Part shown: positions 8,532 through 15,920 of the stretch, piece after piece
Position numbering within the stretch: the stretch's first letter is position 1
Layout: every line of letters starts with the position of its first letter
From: Holosporales bacterium
GTDB taxonomy: Bacteria > Pseudomonadota > Alphaproteobacteria > BNTO01
Assembly (NCBI GenBank): GCA_031270515.1
Contig: JAISXM010000009.1
Span: 1-28,516, forward strand
DNA: 28,516 nt
Direction: 5' to 3'
The notes under the pieces: generated by a model
The model's input: the letters and a program-made list of their open reading frames with translations, nothing else
Database searches by the model: none
What the model was told of the DNA's origin: nothing
Translations under genes and position numbers: made by a program

Positions 8532-9329
8532 TCACACAACCTGCTTCGATCGCCTTCGTTGCTTCTGCTTCGCTCTCATTTTGAGTCTGGCGCGTTCTCC
8601 GTAGAAGTCGCCCTCCACAACGGATTCATCGCTTATGACAACAGGAACATATTGATTCGGGTCACGCAACATATAACCCCGCCCCCAAATTGTTTCAATA
8701 TAGCCATCTTGTTGGGTCAATGTATAAAGTTTTCTGCGCAATTTACATATAAACACGTCAACAATTTTTACTTCAGGCTCATCCATCCCCCCGTATAAAT
8801 GGTTCAAGAACGCCTCCTTCGTCAACGCCGACCCCTTGCGAACGGCCAGCAGCTCCAATATAGAGTACTCCTTCCCGGTAAGAGGCAAGATCCGGCCGTT
8901 AACAGACGCAATCCGGGTTTGAAGGTTTATTTCCAATACTCCAACCTTTATAACAGATTCGGAATAGCCGTTGGTTCGTCGAATGATTGCATTTATGCGA
9001 GCAAGTAATTCCTCTCTACTATATGGCTTTGTTAAGTAGTCGTCAGCCCCTGTGCTCAAGCCTTTTACTTTATTCGCGGTATCATCCACCCCGGACAAAA
9101 TCAATATAGGGGTATTTACGCGCGAGGCACGCAAGCGCCGCATCACCTCAAAGCCGTCGACGTCTGGAAGCATCAAATCCAAGATAATGGCGTCGTATTC
9201 GTATAGGCGCCCCACTTCAATCCCGTCTTCGCCAGTATCAGACACATCGCAAATGAACCCTTCCAATTGAAGTATTTTCTGCACACTTTGGGCAGTAACA
9301 AAGTCATCCTCTACAAATAAAATGCGCAT
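8532..9329 (-). CDS. ctrA: Cell-cycle response regulator CtrA
   Basis: CtrA is the master OmpR-class transcription factor of alphaproteobacteria. It is phosphorylated through the CckA-ChpT relay and binds TTAA-N7-TTAAC boxes to control replication, division and envelope genes. 265 residues. The receiver domain has the acidic pair E7/D8/D9, the phospho-acceptor D51 (DLMLPD), S79 and K101. The DNA-binding winged helix contains the highly conserved LTGKEYSILELL, KEAFLNHLYGGMDEPEVKIVDVF and the IETIWGRGY motif, nearly identical in kind to free-living species. The C-terminal tail is unusually long and basic (RAKQKQRRRSK). The start has AAGG seven bases upstream. It is a single-gene unit that converges with infB. 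Confidence 0.96.
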   Translation of the reverse strand: MRILFVEDDFVTAQSVQKILQLEGFICDVSDTGEDGIEVGRLYEYDAIILDLMLPDVDGFEVMRRLRASRVNTPILILSGVDDTANKVKGLSTGADDYLTKPYSREELLARINAIIRRTNGYSESVIKVGVLEINLQTRIASVNGRILPLTGKEYSILELLAVRKGSALTKEAFLNHLYGGMDEPEVKIVDVFICKLRRKLYTLTQQDGYIETIWGRGYMLRDPNQYVPVVISDESVVEGDFYGERARLKMRAKQKQRRRSKQVV

Positions 9330-9570
9330 CCTATAGCCTTGTCCATTCCCCCATACCTAAATGCTAACAAAAAAAATAGGAAATGCGAATAAGATATGCT
9401 GCATATTAAAAAATAATAATGACGATGTTTTACCTGTAATATTTTGTATATTTGATATTCATGCGTGTTTGTGGGAGCGCTCCGTATATTTTGTGGCGGA
9501 TTTATTTAGTAAATTCGCGCCTTCACTTATTGTGTGTAGTACTCGCTCAAGATTGTGTTTGGATGCTTAC

Positions 9571-9864
9571 TCAAGAAAGATAAACAACCAGCCCATCGCT
9601 GTCTGACGTAAGCCGCGCTTGGCAACACAGGCGGGTCGACTCGGGCAAATTAAGCTCATCTAGCATGTCGGCTTCGGATTCGCCGGCAACATCAAGCTTG
9701 TCTGCGGCATTAACTACGACTTTGCAACCGCCGCAGACACCCGCCCCTCCACACGGCAGGATGAGCGGCACACCACTTCGCTCGATCACGTCCATCAGCC
9801 TTTCGCCAACATTGCCTTCCACAATTATTTCTTTCTGATTTTTTGATATTAATGTAATTTTCAT
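9571..9864 (-). CDS. fdx: Adrenodoxin-type [2Fe-2S] ferredoxin (ISC type)
   Basis: 97 residues with the [2Fe-2S] ligand pattern C38-x5-C44-x2-C47 (CGGAGVCGGC) and C81 in a CCQ motif. The acidic ESEADMLDELNL helix and the following STRLCCQ are typical of the adrenodoxin/Fdx branch that supplies electrons for Fe-S cluster assembly. At 97 residues it is slightly shorter than usual (105-112), with a reduced spacing before the last ligand. An AGAGAG purine run precedes the ATG. No other isc gene is in the window, so the assignment to that pathway rests on sequence type. It lies behind ctrA's promoter region on the same strand, but a 240-bp gap argues against co-transcription. Confidence 0.85.
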   Translation of the reverse strand: MKITLISKNQKEIIVEGNVGERLMDVIERSGVPLILPCGGAGVCGGCKVVVNAADKLDVAGESEADMLDELNLPESTRLCCQARLTSDSDGLVVYLS

Positions 9865-10031
9865 AGTCTCTCTCGTTTATTTAATATGCCAATTTGGGGT
9901 ATATACCGGGCCCCCGTGAGGGTACCAATCCAAACCCAGTCGGATACATCCCGAAAGGGGAGGGCGCAACTGCCGTTCGTACAGCGATTCTGCCAAACGA
10001 AGTCCTGCAATGCAACTTGTTTAAAATGATG

Positions 10032-10062
10032 CTGGGGCCCTAAACCGATACGGGGCCCCCAG
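10032..10062. repeat. GC-rich hairpin
   Basis: CTGGGGCCC and GGGGCCCCCAG form a stem of about nine base pairs around an 11-base loop. No T-run follows on either strand, so an intrinsic terminator is not clear. Confidence 0.6.
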
Positions 10063-10124
10063 AATAAGAACCTGTCTTCAAGAAAATTTTGACTTGTATT
10101 TTTTGCGTCGTTTCTATGCTCGTC

Positions 10125-10156
10125 GGGTTCCCATTCAACTAGTTGAATGGGGTCCC
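10125..10156. repeat. Family B 32-bp palindrome, copy B1
   Basis: A near-perfect palindrome centred on ATTCAACTAGTTGAAT with GGG...CCC ends. The left flank (CGTCGTTTC..GCTCG) resembles the left flank of copy B3. Confidence 0.8.
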
Positions 10157-10161
10157 TCGCT

Positions 10162-10193
10162 GGGTTCCCATTCAACTAGTTGAATAGGGTCCC
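10162..10193. repeat. Family B 32-bp palindrome, copy B2
   Basis: Differs from B1 by one base and follows it after six bases. The pair suggests local duplication of the core. Confidence 0.8.
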
Positions 10194-10569
10194 TTGATTG
10201 AGCAGTACGTTTAGTACAGCTCTGCGCCTGTGCTTCGAGACTCCTGGAAAATACTGACGTCAAAATTCCTTGCAGACAGGTTCTAAAATGCTGATATTGT
10301 AAAAACATAGCTCAAATTGCAATATGCCGCGCAAAAAAAATCATGCATACGATCTGAATCGTCCTCACACAAAGGTTGCATCCCCTTCACGTTTTTTAGT
10401 ACAGTGTAGGGCTGAGCGTCATCACAGATCGCTTCGCGTTCAATGGTTATTCATGGATTCAATTTAGGCAAAACTGATGGTTTCGTGTCTGAGGTAGGTA
10501 TCTGTGTCTCTAATATCATTGATATATTTGGCTGAAAGTACAAGAACGCAAAATACAAAAGGAGTGAAC

Positions 10570-11673
10570 ATGGCAAAAAATGTAATTGAATTTAGTAGTG
10601 ATTATAACGAAGGCGCACATCCAAGACTGATGCAGCGATTGGTTGAAACGAACATGCTGCAAACGTATGGGTACGGGTTGGATCCCTACTGCGACGAGGC
10701 GGCAGACATAATTCGGAATCTATGTGGAAACAAAGATTTAGATGTACATATGATCGTGGGGGGGACGCTCACCAACTTAACAGTGATCGCGGCGTCCTTG
10801 CGCCCACATCAGGGAGTCATATCTCCGACGAATGGACATATACACGTTCAGGAAACGGGCTCTATAGAAGCGACGGGACATAAAATTTTGACGATTCCCA
10901 GCGTGGACGGAAAGATTACGGCGGCGCAAATTGACGAGTACTGTAAGGACTATTGGAACAACGAAGGCCTTGTGCACGTTGTGCAGCCAAAGCTTGTATA
11001 CATAACGCAGCCAACAGAGTTTGGGACTTTGTACAAAAAGGCGGAACTGCAGGCCATTCACGATGCATGTAAGCGGAATGATTTGTACCTATATGTGGAT
11101 GGTGCGCGCTTAGGATATGGGATGGTTGCGGAAGGAAATGATGTCGACCTCCCATTCTTAACGGAGTGTTGTGACGTATTTTATATTGGAGGGGGAAAAC
11201 AGGGCGCCCTCTTTGGAGAAGCAGTCGTTATAAAGAATAAAGCTATTGCGGAGGATTTTAGGCCAATTTTAAAGCAACGCGGCGGGCTGTTGTCGAAGGG
11301 AAGATTGCTGGGAATTCAGTTCTCGGAACTACTTAAGGACGGGCTATATTTTGAGATTGCGCGGCATGCGAATGAAATGGCGGAACTGATTCGAAGTGAA
11401 TTAAAGAACTTGGGATATGAATTCTTTGTGGAAAATACAACAAATTTGCTTTTCCCAATATTTGATGACCGAACATATGAGAAACTATCTGAGAAATATT
11501 CGTTTACGTATTATAAGAAGCTTGATAACGCGCGCAGTGTGATTCGCATTGCAACAAGCTGGGGGACGCAGAAGCACAATGTGCTCGAGCTGGTGAATGA
11601 TCTGAAGGCGGAACAGTTTGCTCAATATAATAAGGATCGGTGTAAGCTTAAAGCAGAAGACCTCGCCGCTTAA
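10570..11673 (+). CDS. ltaE: Low-specificity threonine aldolase-like PLP enzyme
   Basis: A fold-type I PLP enzyme of the beta-eliminating lyase/threonine aldolase family, expected to cleave L-threonine or L-allo-threonine to glycine and acetaldehyde in the cytoplasm. 367 residues from the ATG at 10570, with AAGGAG five bases upstream; the frame stays open further upstream without support. Motifs: VGGTLTNL (about 63-70), the H90/H92 region for cofactor stacking, VDGAR at 176-180 (Asp for the pyridine nitrogen) and the lysine of GGGKQGALFGEAVV at 210, the probable Schiff-base residue. The GGxKxGALFGEAVV form belongs to a subgroup common in Firmicutes and Bacteroidetes, so acquisition by transfer is possible. 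It stands alone, converging with rnhB. Substrate is inferred from family. Confidence 0.85.
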   Translation: MAKNVIEFSSDYNEGAHPRLMQRLVETNMLQTYGYGLDPYCDEAADIIRNLCGNKDLDVHMIVGGTLTNLTVIAASLRPHQGVISPTNGHIHVQETGSIEATGHKILTIPSVDGKITAAQIDEYCKDYWNNEGLVHVVQPKLVYITQPTEFGTLYKKAELQAIHDACKRNDLYLYVDGARLGYGMVAEGNDVDLPFLTECCDVFYIGGGKQGALFGEAVVIKNKAIAEDFRPILKQRGGLLSKGRLLGIQFSELLKDGLYFEIARHANEMAELIRSELKNLGYEFFVENTTNLLFPIFDDRTYEKLSEKYSFTYYKKLDNARSVIRIATSWGTQKHNVLELVNDLKAEQFAQYNKDRCKLKAEDLAA

Positions 11674-11678
11674 TCGAT

Positions 11679-11792
11679 ACCCAAACACAAAAATTTATCA
11701 GTTCGTCGTTTCGGTGCTCGGGGGGCCCCATTTAACTAGTTGAATGGGAACCCGATGAGCACGACGAACTGATAAACTTATTGTGCGTGGGT
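11679..11792. repeat. 114-bp nested palindrome with family B core (copy B3)
   Basis: The element starts ACCC, ends GGGT and pairs almost throughout: outer arms TTTATCAGTTCGTCGT and ACGACGAACTGATAAA, then GTGCTC/GAGCAC, then a 32-bp family B core at 11722-11753. It fills the gap between the convergent stops of ltaE and rnhB exactly, so its hairpin could end transcription from both sides. Confidence 0.85.
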
Positions 11793-12413
11793 CTACTGTT
11801 TAACTTTGGCGAAGGTCATCCTATGGTGGGGAGACGGACCAAACTCCACCAACGCCTCAATATGCGCCTTCGTGCCATACCCGGCGTTGGCCGCCCAATT
11901 GTACTCGGGAAAATCCCTTCCCAACGACTCCATCAAATTATCCCTGTACACCTTCGCAATAATGGACGCCGCCGCAATGCGGTAACTTTTTGCATCCCCT
12001 TTCACAAGGTACGCCCCCGGCATTGCAATTGCGGGAAGGGCATTTCCGTCCACTATATACGACAGAGGGCATCCGAGCTTATTCGTCAAAGCAGCAAGCG
12101 CGCGCTCTATCGCAAGAAACGTGGCATTCCGAATATTAACGCGGTCGATCTCTTGCGGAGATGCTTCCCCTATGGCGAAGTGCACGCAATCACTTTGTGT
12201 CAAATTTTCGGATAAGCGCTCGCGATGTTTTTTTGACAACGCCTTGGAATCATTCACGTCCGCAAACTTTGCTAAGAACGCAGACTGGTCCGTAATGACC
12301 ACAGCTCCAGCAACCACTGGGCCAGCAAGGGGCCCGCGTCCGACTTCGTCTACGCCAGCAACGGGCAGGCCGTGCAAGGCGGCGATCTGGTCACCAAATT
12401 CGAACGATGGCAT
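11793..12413 (-). CDS. rnhB: Ribonuclease HII
   Basis: RNase HII cuts the RNA strand of RNA/DNA hybrids and removes single ribonucleotides from DNA. 206 residues, normal length. The four metal-binding acids are visible: D22 and E23 in AGVDEVGRGPLAGP, D122 in VDG and D140 in KGD, with the correct 18-residue spacing between the last two. Other family motifs are NDSKALS, AAASIIAKVYRD and HHRMTF near the end. GGAGG lies five bases before the ATG. It converges with ltaE and shares the palindrome at 11679-11792. The enzyme appears intact. Confidence 0.96.
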   Translation of the reverse strand: MPSFEFGDQIAALHGLPVAGVDEVGRGPLAGPVVAGAVVITDQSAFLAKFADVNDSKALSKKHRERLSENLTQSDCVHFAIGEASPQEIDRVNIRNATFLAIERALAALTNKLGCPLSYIVDGNALPAIAMPGAYLVKGDAKSYRIAAASIIAKVYRDNLMESLGRDFPEYNWAANAGYGTKAHIEALVEFGPSPHHRMTFAKVKQ

Positions 12414-12500
12414 TTATCCCTCCAACGTATAATGAACGCAACTCGCAGACCCAAATACAATATATATAGCGCAATTATTGCGTGCAATCATTGCGTGCAA

Positions 12501-13148
12501 TCATTGCGAAATTCGCGCAGACTCGCTATCTGCCGCGGAAACTATATTCATAGGAAGACCATCTTCCCCTAATTTTGTTATTGTAAATGGACACCCAAAA
12601 ATTTGCACAACTTGTCCATTAAACAACGAATAACTAACATCAAACTCATTATATTCGCCAATTACACTTTTTAACGACGGGATCCCCGTATTTGTTATTG
12701 AAAACTGATTGTTGGGATTCAGTACAACCTGTTCGCAGAACGGTGGATTGGTAAATTTAGTCCGACAAATTGTGAACGGGCTTTCGGGACACAGTATCAC
12801 TTGCTCCCCATACAACGGATTGTCCGCCTCAAGTTGACCCTGTGGGCAACTAGCTCCGCTCTCTAACAAAAAGTTATCCGTCATCTGTTCTTGTGACGCA
12901 GATACCGTAATTGATTCTTGTGACGCAGATACCGTAATTGATTCTTGTGAAGCAGATATCGTAATTTGTTCTTGCGACGTGGGTAACGTAATTGATTCTG
13001 GTGATGTGGATACCGTAATTGATGCACCCTCTGCAATTAGCGTATCTTTTTCATTCGCCATATAATCCGTGCAATACGCGCTTCCAACAGCCCAAAATAG
13101 CAACGAACAAACGCAACCCCCATTTGCAAAATATCCGAATGCGGACAT
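12501..13148 (-). CDS. Exported repeat protein of unknown function
   Basis: 215 residues, ATG preceded by AGGAAGG. A hydrophobic N-terminal segment (SLLFWAVGSAYC) suggests Sec export, possibly with cleavage near residue 26. Residues 44-88 are five 9-residue repeats of the form ITVSASQES. The C-terminal part holds three related segments of about 22 residues at roughly 110, 134 and 172 with the pattern (N/S)-x-(L/F)-x-x-(E/G)-Q-V-(V/I)-x-x-x-x-x-x-F-(T/S)-I, which look like alternating beta strands. The Ser/Thr linker then beta-repeat layout resembles surface or secreted proteins. No family is recognised. It is a single-gene unit upstream of rnhB on the same strand, separated by 87 bp. Confidence 0.7.
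   Translation of the reverse strand: MSAFGYFANGGCVCSLLFWAVGSAYCTDYMANEKDTLIAEGASITVSTSPESITLPTSQEQITISASQESITVSASQESITVSASQEQMTDNFLLESGASCPQGQLEADNPLYGEQVILCPESPFTICRTKFTNPPFCEQVVLNPNNQFSITNTGIPSLKSVIGEYNEFDVSYSLFNGQVVQIFGCPFTITKLGEDGLPMNIVSAADSESARISQ
12885..13019 (-). repeat. 27-bp tandem repeats in the exported-protein gene
   Basis: Five in-frame 27-bp units encoding ITVSASQES and variants. Two units near 12893-12950 are almost identical at DNA level, a sign of recent expansion. Confidence 0.85.
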
Positions 13149-13332
13149 AAAACCTTCCTAATAAAAAACAACTGATTTACTCACATTAGGACATATGATG
13201 TTGTGAATAGTCAATGCAACCTATTATTTATACACCATTTACGAAGAGGATATCAGGACGTAGTAACATAGCGCAATCAAAACAAATATATTTTTTCTGC
13301 AATAAAGACAAATGTATTTTCCTATAAACAAT

Positions 13333-13427
13333 GTACACCGGGTTCCCATAACAAATAATTTGAAGCTCGTTATCATACAAGACTTGGATGAGTATAAAAA
13401 TTCAACCTGTTTTTATGGACAGGTATA
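13333..13427 (+). repeat. Family A palindromic element, copy A1
   Basis: Left arm CCCATAACAAATAATTTGAA and right arm TTCAACCTGTTTTTATGG are inverted repeats. The ends are GTACACC and AGGTATA. Orientation as in copy A2. Confidence 0.8.
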
Positions 13428-13485
13428 AAGGGTTCTTATTAAAAATTTTTCATGAGGACTCCGGTGATCAACTCCAGTTTGCAGG

Positions 13486-13514
13486 TTGACAGGGTTAGAA
13501 GTTTTCGCTATATT
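13486..13514 (+). promoter_or_regulatory. Sigma-70 type promoter of the pseudokinase gene
   Basis: A consensus TTGACA at 13486-13491 and TATATT at 13509-13514 with a 17-bp spacer. Transcription would start near 13521. Confidence 0.75.
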
Positions 13515-13677
13515 AAGTACGGTAAGATAATTTTAGATTTGTCCGACTGAATCTTCCAAACGAGATCAGATAGGAGGCGGCCATCTTTGTCGCTTGAAAA
13601 CTTCCTTGATATGGTCTGACTGAGTGGAAAAAACAGCGTTACAAATAACTAAACATTAATTTTAGGAGAGAGAACAC

Positions 13678-14757
13678 ATGCAAATAAATTTCATAAAAGT
13701 CGCGCAGTTGCTAGGGCTGATTGCTGCCGTCACGTCAGATCAAGCCACAGCGGCGAAATCGCCACCAAGTAACATTTTAGGGAGAACCTCTCCACAAGAA
13801 GCACCTTCTTATCCTTGGTGGGACGATCGTGCCGCGATCTCGCCACAAGTGCAAATTCCTGATGATGTGGTGTATTCCGCCGCGTTGGCGTCACGCTACT
13901 TGCCCTATGAGCAGCAAGACGATCGTTGTCCCAATTTCACTGTTGAATATCCTATGGGGTCGAGACAGACTTTCAGAGTAAGTATCGTTCCATTGCGTTG
14001 GGCGCATGATAAACCAAAAACCATCTCCCAGGCAGCGGAGCAGGCTTGCTACGACGCTATACCGCAGTATCTCGCTATCAATGAATATAATGTTGAGCGG
14101 TATGTGCACGTAGGAAAAATTACTGGTGAACTGGAACTTAGTGTGGGTGGTGGTTTATGGTTCGTTACATCACCAAAGACCAGACTATCATCGGTCGGAT
14201 CTATTGGTCAGCAGGCGGCGAGGAGGAACATAATAATGGGGTTAGCTAATGGACTAAATAACTTACATAAGCGTGGCATTATACTAGCTGGTCTTAATCC
14301 AGACTACGTATGGCTTGATAGAAATGGCGCGGCTAGCGTAGGGGATTGGGGACGCCTAAATCTCGAACAACGTGGAATCGTCCAGCTAAGTGGAGGTGGT
14401 GCGGAAAGTGCTGTTTCTCGCTGCGAAGAACTACGGTACCAAGCACCAGAAGTAATAAAAAAAGATGATATCACCCAAGAACCTATCACCGCCGCTGCCG
14501 ATGTTTACTCATTTGGTTGCATTATGTATTATATTTTCACAGGAAGACACCTTTGGACGGGATTCCAATCGGAATATCGACTCGCGCAAGCAAAAGTGAA
14601 TGGACAAATCCCTCCGATCAAGATAGAAGACGGTAATTATACTACTTATATAACTAATCTGTTAACAAGGTGTCTAACGACACGCCCAGAGAATCGCCCA
14701 ACGATGGAACAAGTAGTAACCTACCTGGCGCGCATTTGGTATAGCTGCGCACCTTGA
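13678..14757 (+). CDS. Exported protein-kinase-fold protein lacking catalytic residues (pseudokinase)
   Basis: 359 residues, AGGAG upstream of the ATG. The N-terminus (VAQLLGLIAAVTSDQATA) reads as a signal peptide cleaved near residue 26. From about residue 90 it follows a eukaryotic-type kinase fold. The catalytic-loop equivalent is IILAGLNPDYVWLD, where kinases have HRDLKPxN: the catalytic Asp is replaced by Gly, and the HRD His and Arg are gone. The beta-3 strand reads VSIVPL instead of VAVK, so the ATP-anchoring Lys is missing, and no Gly-rich loop is visible. DWG replaces DFG. Downstream features persist: YQAPEVI (APE motif), AADVYSFGCIMYYIFTG (helix F) and RCLTTRPENRPTMEQV (final Arg). 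Loss of active-site residues with retained scaffold suggests a binding or regulatory role, perhaps outside the bacterium. It has its own strong promoter. Confidence 0.85.
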   Translation: MQINFIKVAQLLGLIAAVTSDQATAAKSPPSNILGRTSPQEAPSYPWWDDRAAISPQVQIPDDVVYSAALASRYLPYEQQDDRCPNFTVEYPMGSRQTFRVSIVPLRWAHDKPKTISQAAEQACYDAIPQYLAINEYNVERYVHVGKITGELELSVGGGLWFVTSPKTRLSSVGSIGQQAARRNIIMGLANGLNNLHKRGIILAGLNPDYVWLDRNGAASVGDWGRLNLEQRGIVQLSGGGAESAVSRCEELRYQAPEVIKKDDITQEPITAAADVYSFGCIMYYIFTGRHLWTGFQSEYRLAQAKVNGQIPPIKIEDGNYTTYITNLLTRCLTTRPENRPTMEQVVTYLARIWYSCAP

Positions 14758-14765
14758 AACCCCAT

Positions 14766-14812
14766 CAGCACATTGCTTCATCCACAGCATTCCGAAAGCA
14801 ATGTGCTGCGGG
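14766..14812 (+). repeat. Hairpin with family D repeat, copy D1
   Basis: CAGCACATTGCTT (14766-14778) and AAGCAATGTGCTG (14796-14808) form a perfect 13-bp stem with a 17-base loop just after the pseudokinase stop. A GGGGGGG run follows, not a T-run. The segment TTGCTTCAT.CACA to AAAGCAATG.GCTGC recurs at 20753-20792. Confidence 0.7.
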
Positions 14813-14921
14813 GGGGCAAGGTTCGTCGCTATAATTGACGCACGTCTGCAATATTTGCGAGGAATACGCGTGGCTCGCGCGCATTTTGTGCGAGGAATAT
14901 GTCCGACGTAGAGAGTGTATC

Positions 14922-15007
14922 TGGTGGAAGGGGGAGGATTCGAACCTCCGTAGACTCTCGTCGGCAGATTTACAGTCTGCTGCCATTAACCGCTCGGCCA
15001 CCCGTCC
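14922..15007 (-). tRNA. tRNA-Tyr (anticodon GUA)
   Basis: 86 bases including an encoded CCA. Anticodon GTA at 14971-14973, loop CTGTAAA, a long variable arm as expected for bacterial tRNA-Tyr, T-loop TTCGAAT and D-loop with GG. The acceptor stem GGACGGG/CCCTTCC has one C-U mismatch at the fourth pair. Its own promoter lies at 15020-15048. Confidence 0.95.
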
Positions 15008-15019
15008 AAACACTCTTTA

Positions 15020-15048
15020 AGTATACGCAATTAGCACATGCGCGTCAA
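15020..15048 (-). promoter_or_regulatory. Promoter of tRNA-Tyr
   Basis: On the minus strand TTGACG (15043-15048) and TATACT (15020-15025) are separated by 17 bp, placing the start within a few bases of the tRNA 5' end at 15007. Confidence 0.75.
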
Positions 15049-15078
15049 ACGGCGAAAGGTCGCAATGGCGAAACGTAA

Positions 15079-15741
15079 TTAATTCTGCTGAATAACAATA
15101 TTCAGGCGATCCCTTTGGTCACTCGTGTACGCCCCACTTGTCAAATCGTCAGGCGTCTTCGGGGCAAGCGTCCCCAAGTTCTCGACTTCAGGATCGCTGT
15201 TGCTTATATCCGCGAAATTGTCATCGGGAATGCTCTTTTGATTTGCAAAATCCTTGATAAATGTTTGAACCTTTTCGGGCATAGCTTTCTGTAATTGGTC
15301 GCTCACGTAGTATATCCACACAATAAGCGTGCTCTGCGCAATGCTATCCGGCACCGCCTCCCTCGTCACAAAAAAGCCCGTCGCAATCTCCACGCAACTC
15401 AGCAGCAGTACGCATTTGCCGGAGCTCAACAGCGCCCCAAAAATGCGGTCAATGGGGGAAAGAATTGTGCCGCGAATAAATCCTGCGCAAACTGTGCCAA
15501 TAAACGAGACAATTGTGAATGCAATCACACACGCCAGCACAATCGCAACGATGTTTGCGATAAACGCTGTTTCAAAGTGGGCTTGCATAAACGTTCTCAA
15601 GAACGGAATATCCCAAAACGTAGCGACGCCAGCCAATATCCACGCCAAGATTGAAGACAACTCGCGGACGAATCCCTTGGCGAAACCAATTATTCCTGAG
15701 ATAGAAATTACGCCCAATATGGCGAAATCAACAGTATTCAT
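15079..15741 (-). CDS. cvpA: CvpA family inner-membrane protein
   Basis: 220 residues from the ATG at 15741; an in-frame ATG at 15765 adds eight residues but lies inside the repeat A9 and lacks a ribosome binding site. CvpA proteins are inner-membrane proteins with roles in envelope homeostasis, export or biofilm-type traits. The family start is clear: NTVDFAILGVISISGIIGFAKGFVRELSSILAWILAG. Four hydrophobic segments lie at about 3-22, 27-44, 60-82 and 97-118, and a TRE motif follows. The C-terminal 60 residues are polar and probably cytoplasmic. The tRNA-Tyr gene follows on the same strand with its own promoter. The biochemical activity of the family is not well defined. Confidence 0.88.
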   Translation of the reverse strand: MNTVDFAILGVISISGIIGFAKGFVRELSSILAWILAGVATFWDIPFLRTFMQAHFETAFIANIVAIVLACVIAFTIVSFIGTVCAGFIRGTILSPIDRIFGALLSSGKCVLLLSCVEIATGFFVTREAVPDSIAQSTLIVWIYYVSDQLQKAMPEKVQTFIKDFANQKSIPDDNFADISNSDPEVENLGTLAPKTPDDLTSGAYTSDQRDRLNIVIQQN

Positions 15742-15751
15742 TCTTTGCCCA

Positions 15752-15852
15752 GTACCCACTGACATAACGCAATAATATGTGGAAATTAGTATTCTTGTAA
15801 AGTTTTGTCATCAGCTAAGATAAAAATTCCATTTGTTTTTATGGGCACGTAC
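15752..15852 (+). repeat. Family A element, divergent copy A9
   Basis: Starts GTACCC, contains CATAACGCAATAA and TTCTTGTAAAG on the left and GATAAAAATTCC.TTTGTTTTTATGGG on the right, in the order of the other copies. It covers the intergenic space between cvpA and mscS and reaches into the alternative 5' extension of cvpA. Confidence 0.55.
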
Positions 15853-15920
15853 AACAGGTCTATTCATCGTCTAGCATTCTGAAGTACAATTAGCTAGTAA
15901 TGTACTAAATTGTGATCTAA

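Larger units (their letters stand above)
10067..10284. mobile_element. 218-bp non-autonomous inverted-repeat element (MITE-like)
   Basis: The ends, 10067-10093 and 10259-10284, are inverted repeats of 26-27 bp with few mismatches, beginning AGAACCTGTCT and ending AATTTTGAC. The general form recalls insertion-sequence termini. The interior has no transposase and carries two family B palindromes plus a small GAGC/GCTC hairpin near 10199-10222. I see no convincing target duplication. Confidence 0.65.
9865..10569. other. 705-bp intergenic region with nested inverted repeats
   Basis: No convincing gene. It holds a GC-rich hairpin (10032-10062), a 218-bp inverted-repeat element (10067-10284) with two family B palindromes inside, and then an AT-rich stretch to the ribosome binding site of the next gene. 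Its only long open frame (minus strand, 9861-10175) starts inside a palindrome and is rejected. Confidence 0.7.
13149..13677. other. 529-bp intergenic region between divergent exported-protein genes
   Basis: Holds family A copy A1 (13333-13427), a strong promoter (13486-13514) and a leader of about 155 bases before the pseudokinase gene. The leader has a direct repeat, GTCCGACTGA near 13541 and GTCTGACTGA near 13613. No gene is seen. Confidence 0.7.

Noticed and set aside
8174..8539. 121-codon minus-strand frame with repeated MGKNLI peptides
   Set aside because: It crosses the infB 3' end, the G-rich tract and the CCCATGGG tandem repeat; the peptide repeat only reflects the DNA repeat.
9861..10175. 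104-codon minus-strand frame
   Set aside because: It starts with TTG inside a family B palindrome, runs through inverted repeats, and has no plausible ribosome binding site or family pattern.
10300..10569. Riboswitch or T-box before the threonine aldolase gene
   Set aside because: No recognisable aptamer, specifier loop or antiterminator could be seen in the leader.
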